Counted from the first letter of the stretch, positions 10,542 to 18,944 are shown. The stretch: 64,000 nt of DNA from Bacteroidales bacterium (GCA_024400495.1 JAKSMR010000006.1:42311-106310), one strand, 5' to 3'. A program made the numbers and translations. The notes: a model not told the origin generated them from the letters alone.

Positions 10542-10696
10542 TTTTCGCTATACATGTTCTTTTGCTGCTGGCAAAAAGCCTGCATCCACTTGCATTTTTT
10601 ATACACTAATCAGGCCAAACTGCGCAAAAAAAGAAGCCTTTTTAACCTTTTTTAACGCGCTTTTGTGGCTGAAAAGTGTCATTTGGGCTAAGTGTT

Positions 10697-10722
10697 AAAA
10701 CGAAAGAACCGTTCGTTTTTAA
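10697..10722 (+). terminator. Possible terminator downstream of coaE
   Basis: An 8-bp inverted repeat AAAACGAA (10697-10704) / TTCGTTTT (10712-10719) with a 7-base loop and a following T/A-rich tail. It is 150 bases after the coaE stop and weak in GC, so the assignment is tentative. Confidence 0.45.
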
Positions 10723-10811
10723 GTTTGATATATGTTTTTTTATACATTTATAATAGTATTCTTTTAAAAACAGATGTAGATTTCGCACAATAAATCCCGG
10801 TTTTTTGCGTT

Positions 10812-13754
10812 ATGAAAGATATGAAATACATCTGCCGCACACTATTCACCCTACTATTGGTATGCTTGATGCTGCCTGTTCAAGCTCAGAAGAAGAAAAC
10901 CAACCAGGTCAGAAAGAAACAACAGGAATCTGTCGCCCAGGCCAAAGAGAGCCTCTTTATGACCCAATGGGTCGACTCTATGATGGCGCAGCTCACTCTG
11001 GAAGAGAAGATTGGACAGCTTATGATGGTTCGCGTGCCCCGTAATATGACCGCCAAGCAGCAGAGCGAGTTCAACCAGCTCATTACCGAACAGAAAGTCG
11101 GCGGCATCTGCTTTTTTGCCGGCACCTGTGCCAACCAGCTCGAGCAGACCAAACGTTACCAGAAGCTGGCCGCCATCCCCTTGCTTGTGAGCATCGACGG
11201 AGAGTGGGGGCTGGGTATGAGGCTTACCGACGCCTATGCTTTCCCCCGGCAGATGATGATGGGCGCCATCCCCGCCTCCTCCGACAGCCTCATCTACCTG
11301 ATGGGTCTGGAGATAGGCCGCCAATGCAACAAGATGGGCATCCATATCGACTTCGCCCCCGTTGTGGACCTCAACTCCAACCCCAACAACCCCGTTATCG
11401 GAACCCGCAGCTTTGGCGAGAACCGCGAGCGTGTGGCCACTAAAGGAATCCGCTACACCAAAGGCCTGCAGGACAAGAACGTGATAGCCTGTGCCAAACA
11501 TTTCCCCGGTCATGGCGATACCGAGGTCGACTCCCATGTCGGTCTGCCCACCATCGACCACTCCCGGGCCTATATCGATAGCGTGGACCTCTATCCCTTC
11601 CGTCGCCTCATCAATAGTGGCGTGCGTGGCGTGATGGTCGGCCATCTGCAGGTGCCGGCTTACGAGAAGAGCGAAAACCTTCCCGCCACCCTCTCCGAAC
11701 GCATCACCAACGAGCTCCTGCGCAAAGAACTGCATTTCAACGGCCTTATCTTTACCGACGGCATGGATATGGGGGCTGTGAAGAAGAGCGTGAAGAACAA
11801 AAACGTCAACCTGATGGCTCTTCAGGCCGGCGCTGATGTGCTCCTGCTGCCTGTCAACATCGAGAACTCCATCAAGACCATCGCCGAATATGCAGGCAAG
11901 AACAAGAACTTCGCCCGCCTCATCGACCTCAAGTGCCGCAACGTCTTGAGAGAGAAATACCGTTGTGGTCTTCAACATCTGAACCTCGACTCCCTCTCCG
12001 TTCCCACCCAAGAGGACTATCGCCGTTGCGAAGAGCTTACCGAACGCATGGCCTCCAAGGCAGCCACCCTTGTGAAGAACGAGCGCAAGATGCTCCCCAT
12101 CCTCCGCTCCGAGTCTTTCTTCAACATCCATATCGGACAAAGCGACTCCGCCATCAGCACCATCTCAGGAGACTTGGCCGCCAAGATCTCCTCCGTCGAC
12201 AAAGTGATCATCTCCCTCCACACCAAACTCAACGCCGGCAACGATGGCAACTACGGAGTGACCACCGAGCAGCACAACCTCATCCGCACCATCGTCGCCC
12301 ACAACAGCAACACCATCCTGGTCATCTATGGCCCCGCCTACGTCCTCAAGCAGTTCCCGCTCGAGAGCGAGAGCCAGAAGAGCGGCAGCTATATCGCCAC
12401 CCAGGAGCCTCGCACCAGCCCCGCGGCCATCGTTATGGCCTATCAGAACCGTCCCGAGATAGAGAACGCCACCATGCGTCTCCTCCGCAACGGCGAGCGC
12501 CTCGTCGGCAGGCTCCCCGTCTCCGTAGGCAGCTACAAGGAAGGGCTCTTTGTCAAGATCGAACGCGAGAAAGTCGCCGACCCCTATGAGCTTGTCACCA
12601 AGGCCGGCATGGACGCCAGCTGCTTCCGCAAGATCGACACCATAGCCCTCATGGGCATCGAGAAGAAAGCCTATCCCGGCTGTCAGATCCTCGTCGCCAA
12701 AGGTGGCAAGGTCGTCTACTACCGCGGCTACGGCCGTCAGACCTATGACGACCGATCGCCCCTGGTCGACACCAACACCATCTACGATCTCGCCTCCGTC
12801 ACCAAGGTGGCAGCAACCACATTCGCCGTCATGAAACTCGTTGACAGCAAGAAGATCGCCCTCGACGACGAGCTCTCCACCTACCTCCCTTACCTCAAGC
12901 GCACCAACAAGAAAGGCATCACCATCCGTCAGGCCCTCAGCCATATAGCACGTCTCAAAGCTTTCGACAATTTCTACACCAAGGTCGACCCCCGTTGTGC
13001 CAACCTCAGTCTCGAGGACAGCCCCATCGACATCGACTGCGACGAATGCAGAGAGAAGATCATGAAAGAGGTAGCCAAGAGCGACCTCACCAAAGAAAAG
13101 AACAAATATCTTTATAGCGACTTGGGCTTCATGCTCCTAGCCGACATGGTGAGGGTGGTTTCCGGACAGACCATCGACATCTTCATGGATCAGCAGTTCT
13201 ACCAGCCCATGCATCTCACGACCACAACCTACCGTCCTCGTCTGAAAGATATCGACACCAACCTGATAGCTCCCACGGAGAATGACACCTATTTCCGCCA
13301 TCGTCTCCTTCGTGGCGAAGTCCACGACCAGAACGCCTCCGCCATGGGTGGCGTATCAGGCCACGCAGGCCTCTTCTCCAACGCCAGAGACCTGGCCCAG
13401 CTCTATATCATGATGCTCGGCAACGGAACCTACAAAGGCAGACAGTATCTCACACCCGAGGTGCTGAAAACCTTCAACCAGCGCTACTATACCCAATATG
13501 GCAACCGACGCTCGTTAGGCTACGACAAGCCCCTCATCAACGGTCCCAGCGGCCATTGCGCCCCTCAGGCCAGCCAACAGAGCTTCGGACACACCGGCTT
13601 CACGGGAACGATGGTATGGGTCGACCCCAAGTACGACCTCATCTACATCTTCCTCTCCAACCGCGTCTATCCCACCGCCAGCAGCAACAAACTGGCCTCG
13701 CTCAACATCCGTACCGATATCCAGGAGCAGATCTACAAGAGCATCGGGAAATAG
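10812..13754 (+). CDS. Secreted GH3 beta-N-acetylhexosaminidase fused to a class C beta-lactamase-like domain
   Basis: Two-domain exported enzyme of 980 residues. A signal peptide (FTLLLVCLMLPVQAQ) precedes a NagZ-type glycoside hydrolase family 3 domain (about residues 50-390) with KHFPGHGDTEVDSH (about 229-242; the His/Asp acid-base dyad) and the nucleophile Asp in FTDGMDMGAV (near 315). From about residue 600 there is a serine hydrolase domain of the AmpC/penicillin-binding type: S662-x-x-K665 (SVTK), a YSD motif replacing Y-x-N, and HTGFTG near the end in place of KTG. Such fusions are known in Bacteroidetes and probably trim peptidoglycan or its fragments in the periplasm. It is a single-gene unit with loose flanks. 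Confidence 0.9.
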   Translation: MKDMKYICRTLFTLLLVCLMLPVQAQKKKTNQVRKKQQESVAQAKESLFMTQWVDSMMAQLTLEEKIGQLMMVRVPRNMTAKQQSEFNQLITEQKVGGICFFAGTCANQLEQTKRYQKLAAIPLLVSIDGEWGLGMRLTDAYAFPRQMMMGAIPASSDSLIYLMGLEIGRQCNKMGIHIDFAPVVDLNSNPNNPVIGTRSFGENRERVATKGIRYTKGLQDKNVIACAKHFPGHGDTEVDSHVGLPTIDHSRAYIDSVDLYPFRRLINSGVRGVMVGHLQVPAYEKSENLPATLSERITNELLRKELHFNGLIFTDGMDMGAVKKSVKNKNVNLMALQAGADVLLLPVNIENSIKTIAEYAGKNKNFARLIDLKCRNVLREKYRCGLQHLNLDSLSVPTQEDYRRCEELTERMASKAATLVKNERKMLPILRSESFFNIHIGQSDSAISTISGDLAAKISSVDKVIISLHTKLNAGNDGNYGVTTEQHNLIRTIVAHNSNTILVIYGPAYVLKQFPLESESQKSGSYIATQEPRTSPAAIVMAYQNRPEIENATMRLLRNGERLVGRLPVSVGSYKEGLFVKIEREKVADPYELVTKAGMDASCFRKIDTIALMGIEKKAYPGCQILVAKGGKVVYYRGYGRQTYDDRSPLVDTNTIYDLASVTKVAATTFAVMKLVDSKKIALDDELSTYLPYLKRTNKKGITIRQALSHIARLKAFDNFYTKVDPRCANLSLEDSPIDIDCDECREKIMKEVAKSDLTKEKNKYLYSDLGFMLLADMVRVVSGQTIDIFMDQQFYQPMHLTTTTYRPRLKDIDTNLIAPTENDTYFRHRLLRGEVHDQNASAMGGVSGHAGLFSNARDLAQLYIMMLGNGTYKGRQYLTPEVLKTFNQRYYTQYGNRRSLGYDKPLINGPSGHCAPQASQQSFGHTGFTGTMVWVDPKYDLIYIFLSNRVYPTASSNKLASLNIRTDIQEQIYKSIGK

Positions 13755-13758
13755 CAAT

Positions 13759-13806
13759 ACTGTCAAAATCGCATCAAGGGGGGGCTATAAATCAGCTTTT
13801 GACAGT
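13759..13806 (+). terminator. Inverted repeat after the GH3 gene
   Basis: A perfect 10-bp repeat ACTGTCAAAA (13759-13768) / TTTTGACAGT (13797-13806) brackets 28 bases that include a G run. The large loop and lack of a T tract make termination uncertain; it may instead be a protein-binding or small mobile remnant. Confidence 0.35.
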
Positions 13807-13971
13807 TTAGGGGCTACCGCGCAGCAGATCTCTTTCCCAGGGCTGCAGGGCTGTAGCCAGCCACCGCCCCAAGGGCTTAGGGAGAAAGAGGCAAGAGAGA
13901 GAGTCCGAAAAGCACAAGAGACAATCGTTTTTAAGATTTACTAATACCTCAACCTAAAAACAATATATAAA

Positions 13972-14793
13972 ATGTCACTCGGAAAATGGATCTTTGCCGG
14001 CATCGGCTGGGCCTCAGGCGGCCCTATCGGAGCCCTCATCGGATACTATCTCGGCAAGAAACTCTTTGATGACGACGGCAAACGACAGCGGCCCCACATA
14101 GCCGACGACCTCTACGAGGAGCCCCAGCCCCATCGCGGCCCCTATCGCAACACCGGAACCAAGGCCGACCTCACCGTCTCCCTCATGGTGCTTGTGGCGG
14201 CTGTCATGAAAGCCGACGGTGCCGTCCGCCAGTCGGAGCTGACCTACGTGAAGCAGTTCCTCATAAAGAACTTCGAAGAAAAGAAAGCCAAAGAACTTCT
14301 CGCCGTCCTGCGCGACCTCACCAAGCAAGACATCAACATCTTCGACGTCTGCGAGCAGATCAAGTACAATACCGACTACTCCACCCGCTATCATATGCTC
14401 GATTTCCTGATGGGGCTTGCCGCATCCGACAACGACTTCTCCGCCAGCGAAGAGAGCCTCCTCAGCACCATGCGAGGCTATCTGGGCATCAACCTTGGCG
14501 ACTATATCTCCATGCGTGCACGCCACTACAACGGCAGCCACACCGGAGACCACAGCCGCTCAAACCAGGCAAGCAGCACCACACAAAGCGGCAAGGACCC
14601 CTACAAGGTGCTCGGCCTCACACCCTCTGCCACCGACGAAGAGGTGAAGAAAGCCTACCGCCGTTTCGCCATGAAGTACCACCCCGACAAAGTCGAACAC
14701 CTTGGAGAAGAGATGAAGAAGAACGCCGAACGACAGTTCAAAGAGATCCAGGACGCCTACGAAACCATCAAAACAGCCCGAGGAATAAAATAA
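13972..14793 (+). CDS. TerB-DnaJ membrane co-chaperone (DjlA-like)
   Basis: DjlA-type protein of 273 residues: a short glycine-rich membrane-associating N-terminus (GWASGGPIGALIGYYLGKKL), a TerB-like helical domain (about residues 60-175, with MVLVAAVMKADGAVRQSEL) and a C-terminal J domain (about 205-270) with YKVLGL, KKAYRRFAMKYHPDK including the HPD tripeptide that stimulates DnaK ATPase. It probably directs DnaK to the inner face of the membrane. It has no operon partner. The stop codon TAA forms part of the 4-base target duplication of a minimal inverted-repeat element at 14794-14837. A 22-base piece of the TerB coding region (14221-14242) is found again downstream at 14847-14868. Confidence 0.9.
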   Translation: MSLGKWIFAGIGWASGGPIGALIGYYLGKKLFDDDGKRQRPHIADDLYEEPQPHRGPYRNTGTKADLTVSLMVLVAAVMKADGAVRQSELTYVKQFLIKNFEEKKAKELLAVLRDLTKQDINIFDVCEQIKYNTDYSTRYHMLDFLMGLAASDNDFSASEESLLSTMRGYLGINLGDYISMRARHYNGSHTGDHSRSNQASSTTQSGKDPYKVLGLTPSATDEEVKKAYRRFAMKYHPDKVEHLGEEMKKNAERQFKEIQDAYETIKTARGIK

Positions 14794-14837
14794 GGCGACC
14801 TCTAACATTAGAAAAACGAGTAACATTAGAGGTCACC
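14794..14837. mobile_element. Minimal inverted-repeat element (MITE-like family 2)
   Basis: A 44-bp unit made only of two 17-base inverted ends, GGCGACCTCTAACATTA (14794-14810) and TAACATTAGAGGTCACC (14821-14837), around 10 bases. It is flanked by a direct ATAA (14790-14793, overlapping the upstream stop codon, and 14838-14841). The same ends border the larger element at 56548-56961. As RNA it folds into one long hairpin and could also slow or end transcription of the gene before it. Confidence 0.7.
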
Positions 14838-15212
14838 ATAACCTATGCCGTCCGCCAGTCGGAGCTGATCCGCGCGAAACCGAAAATCACACAACAAGCC
14901 GCCCCTCCGCTTCAAGAAAAAGTCGTCTGCACTGCATTCTCACATTCTTACATTCTCCGTTTCAGCCCAGTGGGATCACAAAACAAGCAGCCCTCCGCCT
15001 GGAAAACCGCTTTGCAAACGAAAAATGCAACCGTGCAACCGTGCAACCAGACCAGCACTCAGGAAGGCGACAAAAAGCATCCATTTCGGCATGCTTGACA
15101 GAAATCAAAACATTGTATAACATGTTTAAAAACGGGGAGTACTATAAGAGGTTTATCAAGAAAGAACACAAGAATTATTAAATTAGAACCCGACCCCCGC
15201 AACATTAAAAAA
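14838..15212. other. Gene-free stretch
   Basis: No gene is recognised. It contains an exact 22-base copy (14847-14868) of part of the upstream TerB/DnaJ gene, and a short array of GCAACC units near 15028-15045. The rest shows no structure that can be interpreted. Confidence 0.55.
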
Positions 15213-15340
15213 GGAAATTATATACGTGTTGGCAGTTTCCATTACAAGGACAGATCATCCTCTTCCGGAAGAGACCTCGTCATTGTGGACACCTCGTAGA
15301 CGTCATTGCGGGCTCCGACCCGCAATCTGTTGCGACTCGT
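15213..15340. mobile_element. Left-end fragment of a MITE-like family 1 element
   Basis: Begins with a 22-base terminal sequence (15213-15234, ending TATATACGTGTTGGCA) that differs at only 2 positions from the left end of the complete element at 57061. The next 50 or so bases also align without gaps, through CGTCATTG. An imperfect ATTGCGGG...CCCGCAAT hairpin follows at about 15314-15334. No matching right end is seen, so this is a truncated copy; the right limit is approximate. Confidence 0.65.
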
Positions 15341-15408
15341 TGTATTCGTTGCCTGGGTGGCCTGGACTGCGTCGGCGGTGACCGGTCTTCTCCGTCGTAC
15401 GCCCTTTT

Positions 15409-15581
15409 CCTCTCCCTTTCTACATTTGCAAAGATACGAAATTTCTCGGCCGAAAACAAGACATGAAACGTATTGAAAGCCTATGAAATGTATTGAAAGC
15501 TATTGACTACTACCCGTCCCCTCCATCGGGCGTCCTTCCTCTCCCTTTCTACATTTGCAAAGATACGAAATTTCTCGGCCG
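15409..15581. repeat. Two identical 44-bp repeats, 129 bases apart
   Basis: Positions 15409-15452 and 15538-15581 are identical. Each includes CAAAGATACGAAATTTC, whose reverse complement holds TATCTTTG, the -7 element of Bacteroidota promoters, so each copy may carry a minus-strand promoter core. The intervening bases contain a second small repeat, GTATTGAAAGC (near 15470 and 15490). Confidence 0.75.
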
Positions 15582-15682
15582 GAAGCAAGAAGTGTCCTAT
15601 ACTTTCTCATATTGTCCTGAACTTTCTTATATTGTCCACCCAAAGTGTTGCCGGGGCTCTTTGCGGAGGTGTCGTTTTTTTT

Positions 15683-16001
15683 GGTACCTATATACCTGTT
15701 GGCAGTTATCCTAGCGGAGACAATTCATCATTTTTTTCATAGCAGACCTCGTCATTGCGGGCTGATTCCATCTACGTTGCTTCGACTCGGTATAGAAAGT
15801 AAACTTTCTCTACTCTCGTTCCTCGGCAACTCCTGACCCGCAATCTATTGCGACGGGTTCGAGACTCGTTGCCGGACAGTCTAGATTGCGGGTCAAGCCC
15901 GCAATGACGGAATACGGAAGTCTGGAATGATATTGAATGGCCAACGCCATCATCAACTGCCTGTTGCGTCTCTCGTTTGTGCCAACATGTATATAGTTAC
16001 C
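15683..16001. mobile_element. Complete MITE-like family 1 element
   Basis: A 319-bp non-coding element with 22-base terminal inverted repeats at 15683-15704 and 15980-16001 (20 of 22 positions pair; inner part TGTTGGCA / TGCCAACA). It is flanked by eight T on each side (15675-15682 and 16002-16009), bounded by G outside, which is a perfect 8-bp target duplication. Inside lies the hairpin ATTGCGGG-TCAAG-CCCGCAAT (15884-15904). There is no transposase; movement would need one supplied elsewhere. Confidence 0.8.
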
Positions 16002-16104
16002 TTTTTTTTGCATCATTTCTGCTCCGGGATCTCGCCGTCCGCGCCGACAGCCTTCATGGCAGCCTCCTTCTTGTACAATGAGATTTTGGCTATGATTTGC
16101 GACG

Positions 16105-16626
16105 CTAGAATGTCTCTCCAATGGCTCCCTGGGGCGACTTTGACGGCTGCCTGGAAGACGTCTCTGCCGGAGGGGAGAGAAACTTCACCTCGGGACGGTT
16201 GGGCTTCTCTTTGTTCAACGAGAGGGTCTTCACCTGATGCTGCCGCTCCACGAGCTTCTTCTGCTCCATCTCGTCGTGGCTGCGGAAGTCGCGGCAGATG
16301 GCCTCTGCGAAATTGGAGAGCTGGCCCTTGTTGCAGCCACTTTCTGCAACGAGGTTGGCCATTAATCCGCATGGCTCCTTCCAACTTTGGTCGGGATACT
16401 GAAATTCTACTCCGCCCATATGGGCGCCAAAAATGGGGAAGAGCATCGGGACAAGGGGTGTATACATGTCTTTTGAGGCCTGAGAGAGGGGCGATTTGAG
16501 GCATTCTGTACCTTTGCCGAGTTCGGGTATGGTAGGGGATTGGGATTTTATGATGTCGTATTTTGTTGTGAATGTGCTTTTTAGCGAATTGTAGCTTGGC
16601 TGAGTTTGACAATTAACAATTAACAA
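16105..16626 (-). pseudogene. N-terminal fragment of a decayed mobile-element protein (copy 1)
   Basis: An open frame of 173 codons that is the front of a larger gene. Its segment LGKGTECLKSPLSQASKDM ... PLVPMLFPIFGAHMGGVEF ... KEPCGLMANLVAESGCNKGQ is shared with copy 2 (16755-17319). From memory these words occur in large Bacteroidales proteins of the VirE/DUF3987 primase-helicase kind found near mobile or capsule loci; that identification is not certain. The frame stops after PQGAIGETF with no catalytic motif left. It ends about 100 bases from the family 1 element at 15683-16001. Confidence 0.6.
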
Positions 16627-16747
16627 TTACTTTTTCGAGGGTATGCACATTTTCTTATTCTCTCTATATATATTTAATTATTAGTTAGCTAAGTGGTATA
16701 AGAGGAATTGTGTGTATCCATTTTTTCTAATTGTTAATTGTTAATTG
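16610..16747. repeat. Inverted-repeat spacer 1 between decayed gene copies
   Basis: Perfect 20-bp inverted repeat, 16610-16629 and 16728-16747, each arm being about three units of the heptamer CAATTAA / TTAATTG. The arms enclose 98 AT-rich bases including GGGTATGCAC (left) and GTATCCATTTTTT (right). Spacer 2 has the same plan with a different arm sequence. Confidence 0.85.
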
Positions 16748-16754
16748 TTAATGT

Positions 16755-17319
16755 AGGTTGCTTGTATACTTCTCTACAAGGCAGTTAACCTTCTTGTGTT
16801 TGGTAACAGCCTTCTTTGCCGGTTGCAGTTTCTTGGAGAGGCTGGTGAAGCTAACGGGAGTGTGTTGTCGTTGGTGAGGTGCTGCCAGAAGGCCTTAAAA
16901 TCCCTCTCTACCGCGCAAACAACCGTCTGGCGGTCTGCTCATGCCCGGACAACCGAAAGCCGCCACAGAGGGCTTCTTTTGCAGTCTGATGTTTGTCCCT
17001 TGTTTCCGTTACTTTCTGCCACGAGGTTGGCTGTTAATCCGCATGGTTCCTTCCGGCTTTGGTCGGGATAGAGAAACTCGGTTTCTTTCAAATGTGCACC
17101 CAAAATGGGAAAAAGCATGGGTACGAGGGGCTGATTCATGTCTTTTGAGGTCTGTGAGAGGAGGATTTGGATGCATTCTGTACCCTTTCCGAGGACAGAC
17201 ATCTTAGGTGAATGAGGTTTTGTGATATCGTATTTCGTTGGTTTATTGCTTCTTAGAGATAATGAAACTGCTTTCTGGATACAGTTACAGTTAATACAGT
17301 TTTTTTTTGAAGGGTGCAA
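16755..17319 (-). pseudogene. Internally deleted copy 2 of the same gene (N-terminus joined to C-terminus)
   Basis: The 5' part (frame open from 17319 to 16939) repeats the copy 1 signature: LGKGTECIQILLSQTSKDM, PLVPMLFPILGAH, FLYPDQSRKEPCGLTANL. It is followed directly, in a shifted frame, by sequence (about 16930-16755) that matches the 3' end of copy 3, including words equivalent to LSKKLQPAKKAVTKHKK and NCLVEK. The large middle of the gene is therefore missing. The shared motifs rule out an unrelated small gene. Confidence 0.6.
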
Positions 17320-17425
17320 CTAGCACCTTTGGATTATATATCTTATTAATAATTAATTAGTTATATATAATATATAGGGGTGTATAGCATCCATTTTTTA
17401 ACTGTATTACTGTATTACTGTATCC
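17277..17425. repeat. Inverted-repeat spacer 2 between decayed gene copies
   Basis: Arms at 17277-17301 and 17400-17425 are inverted copies (one indel, one mismatch) built from an ACAGTAAT-type octamer. They enclose about 98 AT-rich bases with GGGTGCAAC on the left and GCATCCATTTTTT on the right, the same inner landmarks as spacer 1, but the arm sequence is different. The left arm lies within the first codons of copy 2. Confidence 0.8.
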
Positions 17426-17444
17426 GGAGATTGTTTACTTACTT

Positions 17445-17766
17445 CTCTACAAGGCAGTTAGCCTTGCGATGACTGGCGACAGCCTTTGGGGGAGGTTACA
17501 GTTCCTGGGAGAGGGTGGTGAAGCTAAGGGGGGGCATGTTGTCGTTGCTGAAACGCCACCAGTAGCGGTTGAGGCGCTTGGAGTGGCTGACGGCGATGTA
17601 GGTGCCCCGTGTAGATGGGTTTGTTGTGGTAGAGGCCCTTGCGAGCCTCTTCTTCTACGAAGCAGACGAGCTCGTCGTTCTGCTGGCAGAGAACAAAGAT
17701 GTGTGTGGATGGTCTTGTTGTGGGAGTCGGCACCCGTTGTGGTATAGCCTGCAGGAAGCGAAGCCG
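17445..17766 (-). pseudogene. C-terminal fragment of the same gene (copy 3)
   Basis: Two overlapping minus-strand frames, joined by a frameshift near 17600, give IFVLCQQNDELVCFVEEEAR, then AVSHSKRLNRYWWRFSNDNM and PPLSFTTLSQEL, followed by a tail ending in NCLVEK. The same tail closes copy 2. No start or front half remains. The order on the minus strand (tail of copy 3, spacer 2, copy 2, spacer 1, front of copy 1) suggests a former tandem array. Confidence 0.55.
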
Positions 17767-17790
17767 TGAGTCGGGGGATCGGGTAGGATG

Positions 17791-18402
17791 TTATTCTACG
17801 GGCTGCAAGATGGGGGAGGAGAAGAGGTCGTTGGGGTTGGTGCCGGGGAACCCTTCGGGGATGGGCTCGTGAATGCGGCCGAACCATTCTTTCCAATACT
17901 GGGGCAGGTGGCCGTCTCTGTCGCGCCAGTTCATGGGCTTGGAAGGGAAGAGAGGGGTCTTGTTGTCGGGGTCGACGAAGGCGTATTTCACAAGTTCGGA
18001 GCAGTAGTAGCGGCTGTTGCCTTCGACGAAGGCTGAGTCGTAGGGGGTGCCGAGGGCCTGGCGGAGGAAGGAGAGGAGATGGCGGGAGGAGAATGGGGCG
18101 ACGGGACGCATGGCTACTACTATGGTGTCTGTGGACTCCTGCTGGGCGAGGAAAGTGGTGTGGCTGACACGTCGCACACCATAGCGAGGGGTGGCGTCGT
18201 AGATCCAGCAGCTGTCGCCTTGGCTGACGACGATGGCGACATGGGTGACGTCGCCGGTGGCCTGTCTTATGGCTTGGTCCATGGCTCCCTTGCCCATGAC
18301 GAAGAGGAGGTCGCCGGTATGGAGCATGGGCTCGGGCTGTCGGCAGGAGGCAAAGAGGAGGAGGGCCACGAGGGCCAGGATATGATGCGGAGAGGTTGCC
18401 AT
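17791..18402 (-). CDS. YiiX/YebB-like permuted NlpC/P60 cysteine hydrolase, lipoprotein
   Basis: Predicted outer-envelope lipoprotein of 203 residues with a permuted papain-like fold of the YiiX/YebB group. Signal peptide with lipobox LFASC (Cys20). The domain begins HTGDLLFVMGKGAMDQAI; the catalytic His is H54 in DVTHVAIVV and the Cys is C134 in YYCSELVKYAF, in the His-before-Cys order of this subfamily. Likely an amidase or thioesterase acting on lipids or peptidoglycan; the substrate is unknown. It is 86 bases after the second yajC and probably follows it in one unit. Confidence 0.85.
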   Translation of the reverse strand: MATSPHHILALVALLLFASCRQPEPMLHTGDLLFVMGKGAMDQAIRQATGDVTHVAIVVSQGDSCWIYDATPRYGVRRVSHTTFLAQQESTDTIVVAMRPVAPFSSRHLLSFLRQALGTPYDSAFVEGNSRYYCSELVKYAFVDPDNKTPLFPSKPMNWRDRDGHLPQYWKEWFGRIHEPIPEGFPGTNPNDLFSSPILQPVE

Positions 18403-18488
18403 AAGGATTGAAAGGGCAGGGTGGGAAAGGTCGTGTTGCTTTTCCCTCCCTGCCGGCGGTTGGCGGGTGAGGACGAGGATGGCCTGGC

Positions 18489-18779
18489 TTATTTCTTAGC
18501 CTTGGGAGCAGGGATGTCCATGATGGCGCTCTTGGCGACTTTCATGCGGGTGCCGGGGGCCACTTCGAGCTCGACGTGGGTTTTGTCGGCGGAGGCAATG
18601 ACGCCATGGATGCCGCCGGTGGTCATCACCTTGTCGCCTTTCTTGAGGGCGTCGCGATAGGCCTCTTCGGCTTTGGTCTTGTCTTTCTGGGGCTTGATGA
18701 GGAAGAAATAGAATACGGCAATCATTGCCACAATCATGCAGGCTGTCTTCCAGCCGTTAGAGATAGCGAGAATAATCAT
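18489..18779 (-). CDS. Second YajC-family protein
   Basis: 96 residues: one TM helix (about 12-29, ACMIVAMIAVFYFFLIKP) ending in the YajC hallmark IKPQ, then ALKKGDKVMTTGGIHGVI and VELEVAPGTRMKVAKSAI. All YajC landmarks are present, and the IKPQ motif, missing from the copy at 8522-8824, makes this one look the more canonical in sequence. The context (after terC, before a lipoprotein hydrolase) is not the usual one. Either it replaces the standard YajC in the translocon or it serves a special Sec/YidC assembly; this cannot be decided here. Confidence 0.85.
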   Translation of the reverse strand: MIILAISNGWKTACMIVAMIAVFYFFLIKPQKDKTKAEEAYRDALKKGDKVMTTGGIHGVIASADKTHVELEVAPGTRMKVAKSAIMDIPAPKAKK

Positions 18780-18944
18780 ATGCGTGTTTTTTTTTATTCT
18801 TTTTTTGTTTGACGAGGTTCTTTTTGTGTTACCTGCTAGGGTTGGTAAGAGGCTTCTAGGTTTGTCTGCGAGGGTCGCGATGTCTTTTTCTCAGGAATCA
18901 GAGGGTTGTCGTCTTTTTGTTGTCTCTGGCTGATGCCCAAGGGG

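Noticed and set aside
15493-15836. Overlapping short plus-strand frames in the repeat region
   Set aside because: They cross the 44-bp repeats and the family 1 element in several frames; repeats, not genes, explain the sequence.
16610-17425. CRISPR array
   Set aside because: The repeated words at the spacers are only 7-8 bases, AT-rich and inverted, without unique spacers of constant length; no cas gene is near.
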